DNA of 8,582 bases from Dokdonella_A sp937902695. Lineage in GTDB: Bacteria; Pseudomonadota; Gammaproteobacteria; Xanthomonadales; Rhodanobacteraceae. How positions within the stretch are numbered: position 1 is the stretch's first letter; each line of letters starts with the position of its first letter. The stretch covers positions 1 through 8,582 of the forward strand of contig JBEHYO010000120.1 in NCBI GenBank assembly GCA_048498135.1, given 5' to 3'. The notes beneath the pieces are model-generated. The model was not told where the DNA came from. It searched no databases and saw only the letters and a program-made list of their open reading frames with translations. Below, in pieces: positions 5,318-8,582 of the stretch. The position numbers and the translations under genes are program-made.

Positions 5318-7228
5318 CTAGCGCGCGGCGTCTTCATGCGTCGTGTCCAGCCGCTGCTGCAGCTTTGCGATGTCCGCGTCCATCATTCCAAGGCGTGCCA
5401 CCCTGCGCAGCGTCGCGAGCTCGGCGCGCGCTTCGTCGATGCGACCGAGGTCGATGAGGAAATTGATCAGGTTGACACGATACTGCAAGTCCCTCGAAGC
5501 GGCGACCGATGCGTGCACGAGCTTCAGGGCCAGCTCCGTGTCGTGCAGGCGATTGAAGGCGAAGATCGCGTAGCTGTTGAGAATCGTCGCGGACGGCGGC
5601 GTGTGCTGGAGGCCCGCGAGGTAGAGCTCCAGCGTGCGGGCGTCGTCCGTCACGCAGCGTCCGGCGCGCTGGCAATCGGTGAGCGACCTCACTGCCGCCT
5701 CATCCTCGACGGTCGGCCGGTTGCGCTTGAGCTTGTCGATCATGCTGTCCCACCACGCGGGGTCTATGGTCCGCCCGGTGCGCGATGCGACCGTGATCAA
5801 CCCGACTTCCGGAAGAATGCTCGACCGGGGCAGCCGGGCGGCCTTCTGGAAGGCTTCGATGGCCCTGTCGACGTTGGGCGAGTCGGGCTTGTAATCGCTC
5901 AGGACGACGAAGGTTCGCCCGAGCTCGTAAGCCGCCCGGGCCGATGCCGGGTGCGCCGCCGCTTCCGTGACGGCGAGGCGAACCGGATCGCTCCATTCGC
6001 GCGCACGAAGGACCAGCGTGAATGCGCCCAGGCTGAGCAGCGCCAGCAGCAGCGCGCGCCGCCCGAACGTCGCCGGCGTGCGCGGTGCCGCGGCGGGCAG
6101 CACGATGTCGACGAACGCGAGCAGCAACCCCGCCGACGCGCAATAGTTCCGGTGCTCGAATGCGATCTCGAGGGGGATCACCGTGGCGGTCATGAGATGC
6201 GCCGCGAAGAACCACAGGATGCCCAGCGCGACGAGCGGCCTCTGCGCGCGGATGCGCCACGCCATGCCGATCAGCGCGGCGACGCCGATCATCGCCGGCA
6301 GCGTCGTCCACGGATGCAGGGCGTCGGTCGAGAACGGGTAGTCGTCGCGGAAGAAGCTGAAGAATCGGGGCAACGGCACCAGGATCCACGCGATGTAGTC
6401 GAGCAGCACGCGCGGTTCGGTCAGGAGGCGCTGCGAGAGCGTGAACGCGCGCGCCGCATACGCGTGCGGCGAGAACACTTTCGGCAGGATCCAGGCGAGG
6501 CCCGCCAGCGACGGGATCAGCAGGAACACCACGTAGAACCAGCGCAGGCCGATCTTCGACGCGTTGCGGAAACGCAGGACCGTGCACTCGATCAGGAATG
6601 CGTAGACGGGCAGCAACGCCGCCGATTCCTTGGTCGCCATGCCGAGGACCAGGCAGATCGGCACGCCGAGCCAGAGCCGGGCGCGCAGGCGAAGGCTCGC
6701 GTTCCCACCGTCGTCGAGACGCACGCCGACGTAGGTCACGAGGCCGAGCAGGACGAACGTCTGCGCCAGGCTCTCCATGCGCTGCACGACGTACAGGACC
6801 GCGGTGAGGTTGATCGGATTGACGAGCCACAGCGCGGTGACGATCACGGCGATCCAGTCGCCGCGCGATGATGCGCCGCTGCCGCCCGCGGCGGCGGTGA
6901 GCCGACGCAGGAGCACGAAGAGCAGCCACCCGTTCAGCAGATGGATGGCGAGATTCGTGATCTTCATCGGCAGCGGATCGATGCCGCTGACGTAGTAGTT
7001 GAGCGCAAAGCTGAGCGAGGCGAGAGGACGCTGCAGGTCGCTCGACGGCGAGGACCAGAGGGCCTGCCGCCACGCGACAGGATCGAGCGTGGTGACGTGC
7101 AGCGCGGTGTTGTCGACGATGTTCGGAAAATCGTCGAACGCGTACACGCCGCCGAGGCCGGGCAGGTACACGAGGAGGCCGAGCAGCAGCGCTGCCAGGG
7201 CGAGAACGAGCGATTGCGCTTTTGACAT
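5318..7228 (-). CDS. GT-C-type multispanning membrane protein with C-terminal TPR-like domain (TMTC-like)
   Basis: 636 residues, complete. Seen: a first membrane helix (6-24), then YAFDDFPNI (29-37) with an Asp pair in the first outer loop, the usual place for the GT-C acidic motif. VNPINLTAVLYVVQRMESLA (136-155) and ATKESA (198-203) match the conserved blocks of TMTC-type proteins. I count about eleven hydrophobic helices up to residue 408, with AFEHRNY at 356-362. A soluble helical C-terminus (410-636) follows, with weak TPR-like repeats (about 427-465, 527-575, 580-630) and a C-x5-C pair (Cys519, Cys525). Known: eukaryotic TMTCs are ER O-mannosyltransferases with TPRs, and GT-C enzymes use polyprenyl-phosphate sugars on the outer face. 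Inferred: a periplasm-facing sugar transferase, with TPRs for binding an acceptor; activity is unproven. The ATG at 7228 has GGGGA upstream. It is a tandem paralogue of the gene 58 bases upstream; 100 bases separate it from the aminotransferase. Confidence 0.78.
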   Translation of the reverse strand: MSKAQSLVLALAALLLGLLVYLPGLGGVYAFDDFPNIVDNTALHVTTLDPVAWRQALWSSPSSDLQRPLASLSFALNYYVSGIDPLPMKITNLAIHLLNGWLLFVLLRRLTAAAGGSGASSRGDWIAVIVTALWLVNPINLTAVLYVVQRMESLAQTFVLLGLVTYVGVRLDDGGNASLRLRARLWLGVPICLVLGMATKESAALLPVYAFLIECTVLRFRNASKIGLRWFYVVFLLIPSLAGLAWILPKVFSPHAYAARAFTLSQRLLTEPRVLLDYIAWILVPLPRFFSFFRDDYPFSTDALHPWTTLPAMIGVAALIGMAWRIRAQRPLVALGILWFFAAHLMTATVIPLEIAFEHRNYCASAGLLLAFVDIVLPAAAPRTPATFGRRALLLALLSLGAFTLVLRAREWSDPVRLAVTEAAAHPASARAAYELGRTFVVLSDYKPDSPNVDRAIEAFQKAARLPRSSILPEVGLITVASRTGRTIDPAWWDSMIDKLKRNRPTVEDEAAVRSLTDCQRAGRCVTDDARTLELYLAGLQHTPPSATILNSYAIFAFNRLHDTELALKLVHASVAASRDLQYRVNLINFLIDLGRIDEARAELATLRRVARLGMMDADIAKLQQRLDTTHEDAAR

Positions 7229-7236
7229 GCGGCGGT

Positions 7237-7282
7237 CCCCGGCTAGTCGTCGCAGTGCAAGTCGCCGATCGGCATGCCGGGG
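7237..7282 (-). promoter_or_regulatory. Possible hairpin covering the ribosome site of the second GT-C/TPR gene
   Basis: In the gap between the two GT-C/TPR genes, CCCCGGC (7237-7243 on +) is the exact reverse complement of GCCGGGG (7276-7282), with 32 bases between. A perfect 10-base palindrome, GCCGATCGGC (7264-7273), lies inside. In the mRNA the right arm contains the GGGGA used as Shine-Dalgarno for the gene starting at 7228. It could tune translation of the second paralogue relative to the first, but short GC-rich inverted repeats arise by chance here. There is no T-tract, so it does not look like a terminator. Confidence 0.25.
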
Positions 7283-7286
7283 CGGA

Positions 7287-8582
7287 TCATTGCGGATCCG
7301 TCCGTGGCCTGGCTTTGGCGTCGGTCAATCGCGCGCGCAAGGCGGCGACGTCATTTCGTTGTATATCGGATTGCGCGAGCGGCGTCAGCCGCGCGAGCTC
7401 CGCGTCGGCTTCGTCCAGGCGATCCGACATGATCAGGAGCTGCACGAGGTCGGTGCGATAGGGCAGGCGGTTGGGTTCGCGCGCCACGGCATCGCGCGCC
7501 GCCTGCTCCGCGGCCGGCAGGTCGTGCAGCACCGCCACCGCGAACCCCGCATAAGCGGAAAGAAGCGCCGCCGACGGATCCGGGTGCGCAAGCGCGGCCA
7601 TGAATGCTTCCAGGAGCCGTCCGGTTTCATCCGGACAGCGTTTCGAGACCTGACATTCGGTGAGCCCGGTCAGCGCGCTGATATCCGGCACGGAGGGCAC
7701 GTGCGCGTGCAGCTTCGCGATCAGGGACTGCCAGGCATCGCCGGCCTGCGTGCGCTTGCCGGCCGCCTCGATTTCGATCAGCAGCTCTTCCGGCAGGATG
7801 CTGGAGGCCGGGTTGCCGATCTGCCCGCGCAGCACGTCGACGGCGCGGTCGAGCAGCGCAGGTTCCCCGCGGCGCTCGGCCGTCAGGATGAGAAGGTGCG
7901 CGTATTCGTATTGCGCGTTGGCCGACCGCGGACGCTTGGCCGCTTCGGCCGCCGACATCCGCAAGGGCTCGGACCATTCCCTGGCCAGCAGCGCCGTCGT
8001 GAACGCGAAGAGTCCGATCAGGCCGGCGGCTGCAAGGACGCGGATCCGGATCATGCGTTGCGCGCCCGGAGCGGCCAGAAGCGCGCCGATCGCAAGCAGG
8101 AGTCCCAGCGACGGAAAATAATTGCGATGCTCGAACGCGAGCTCGAGCGGAATGATGGTGCCGGTCAGCGATTGCCCGACGAAGAACCAGAGAATGCCCA
8201 GGCAATACAGCGGATGCCGGCGCCGTTGCCAGAACGCCGACGCGAGCAGCGCAGCGAGGCCGAGCAGCGCGAGCAGCGTCGACGGCGGATCGAGCAGGCC
8301 GCGCGAGATGGCGATGTCGTCGTGAAAGAAACTGAGGTCGGCGGCGCGCGGCAGCAGCGTCCAGTCGATGTACTGCCACATCACGCGCGCCTCGGTCAGC
8401 AGGCGCTGTCCGACGTCGAACGACCGCGCATACGTGCTGATGCCGTGCATCCAGCCGAGCAGCCAGACCAGGCCCGTCACGAGCGGCGCGCCGATCAGGA
8501 CCGCATGGAACGCGATCAGCGCCCGGTCGGGACGTCGCGCCGCGTCGCGCCAGCGCGGCAATGCGAGCTCGACCGAGACCGC
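7287..8582 (-). CDS. GT-C/TPR membrane protein, tandem paralogue, 5'-truncated by window edge
   Basis: 431 residues are visible, open to the right edge with no true start. A TTG at 8561 is only an internal codon, since coding sequence continues to 8582. Seen: the visible part starts at a position matching about residue 213 of the downstream paralogue, so some 210 residues, including the acidic-motif loop, lie outside. Shared blocks are QRLLTEARV (59-67), CLGILWFFVGQ (127-137), IIPLELAFEHRNYFPSLGLLL (143-163), AREWSEPLR (200-208), SSILPE (260-265) and LTECQxxxRC (307-316). About six membrane helices are seen (24-44, 68-78, 99-118, 124-144, 157-172, 181-199), then a soluble helical C-terminus with TPR-like segments (about 212-256, 318-400). 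Known and inferred role as for its paralogue: a periplasm-facing GT-C transferase related to TMTC. Identity between the two looks like about a third by eye, so the duplication is old. It is the most upstream visible gene of the - strand operon. Confidence 0.75.
   Translation of the reverse strand, partial: AVSVELALPRWRDAARRPDRALIAFHAVLIGAPLVTGLVWLLGWMHGISTYARSFDVGQRLLTEARVMWQYIDWTLLPRAADLSFFHDDIAISRGLLDPPSTLLALLGLAALLASAFWQRRRHPLYCLGILWFFVGQSLTGTIIPLELAFEHRNYFPSLGLLLAIGALLAAPGAQRMIRIRVLAAAGLIGLFAFTTALLAREWSEPLRMSAAEAAKRPRSANAQYEYAHLLILTAERRGEPALLDRAVDVLRGQIGNPASSILPEELLIEIEAAGKRTQAGDAWQSLIAKLHAHVPSVPDISALTGLTECQVSKRCPDETGRLLEAFMAALAHPDPSAALLSAYAGFAVAVLHDLPAAEQAARDAVAREPNRLPYRTDLVQLLIMSDRLDEADAELARLTPLAQSDIQRNDVAALRARLTDAKARPRTDPQ

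Noticed and set aside
4787..6871. A 694-codon open frame on the + strand, antisense to the GT-C/TPR and aminotransferase genes
   Set aside because: It is Arg/Asp/Glu/Gln-rich and low in complexity, with no family motif. It lies opposite genes with clear motifs, and GC-rich codon bias creates such antisense frames.

Overview
This is a GC-rich window whose third codon positions are mostly G or C. It carries a surface-glycan (polysaccharide or glycoprotein) biosynthesis region. The gene families present (a lipid-linked oligosaccharide flippase, an LpxD-like left-handed beta-helix acyltransferase, WbqC, a DegT-type sugar aminotransferase and bacterial TMTC-like GT-C/TPR membrane proteins) fit a Gram-negative bacterium, most likely a beta- or gammaproteobacterium. 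The genus cannot be read from the sequence.

Layout. At the left edge, the 3' two-thirds or so of a flippase gene runs on the + strand (1-885). It meets, tail to tail across 47 bases, a run of seven genes on the - strand that fills the rest of the window. In the direction of transcription (right to left) these are: a GT-C/TPR membrane protein cut by the right edge (8582-7287); its full-length tandem paralogue (7228-5318); a DegT/DnrJ/EryC1/StrS sugar aminotransferase (5217-4045); an LpxD-like acyltransferase (GTG start at 4048, to 3074); a short hexapeptide-repeat acyltransferase (3077-2529); a WbqC-family protein (2476-1751); and a sulfotransferase (1754-933). Three junctions are 4-base start/stop overlaps (GTGA, ATGA, ATGA), so these genes are probably co-transcribed and translationally coupled. 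The longest gap between genes is 100 bases (5218-5317). No stretch over 300 bases lacks a gene. I saw no tRNA, rRNA, CRISPR array, insertion sequence, convincing promoter or intrinsic terminator.

How it may work together (inference). The aminotransferase would make an amino-sugar nucleotide from a keto-sugar. The two beta-helix acyltransferases and WbqC are candidates for acylating or aminoacylating that amino group, and the sulfotransferase would add a PAPS-derived sulfate to the sugar or glycan. The flippase would move the lipid-linked product to the periplasm. The two membrane GT-C/TPR proteins, relatives of the eukaryotic TMTC O-mannosyltransferases, could then use polyprenyl-phosphate sugars there or transfer glycan to a protein or polymer. 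No nucleotide-sugar synthesis genes, cytoplasmic glycosyltransferases or polymerase lie in the window, so the pathway is incomplete here.

The most distinctive points are the tandem GT-C/TPR paralogues, which share an AFEHRNY motif and a C-x5-C pair in their C-terminal domain, and the compact module of aminotransferase, two acyltransferases, WbqC and sulfotransferase.
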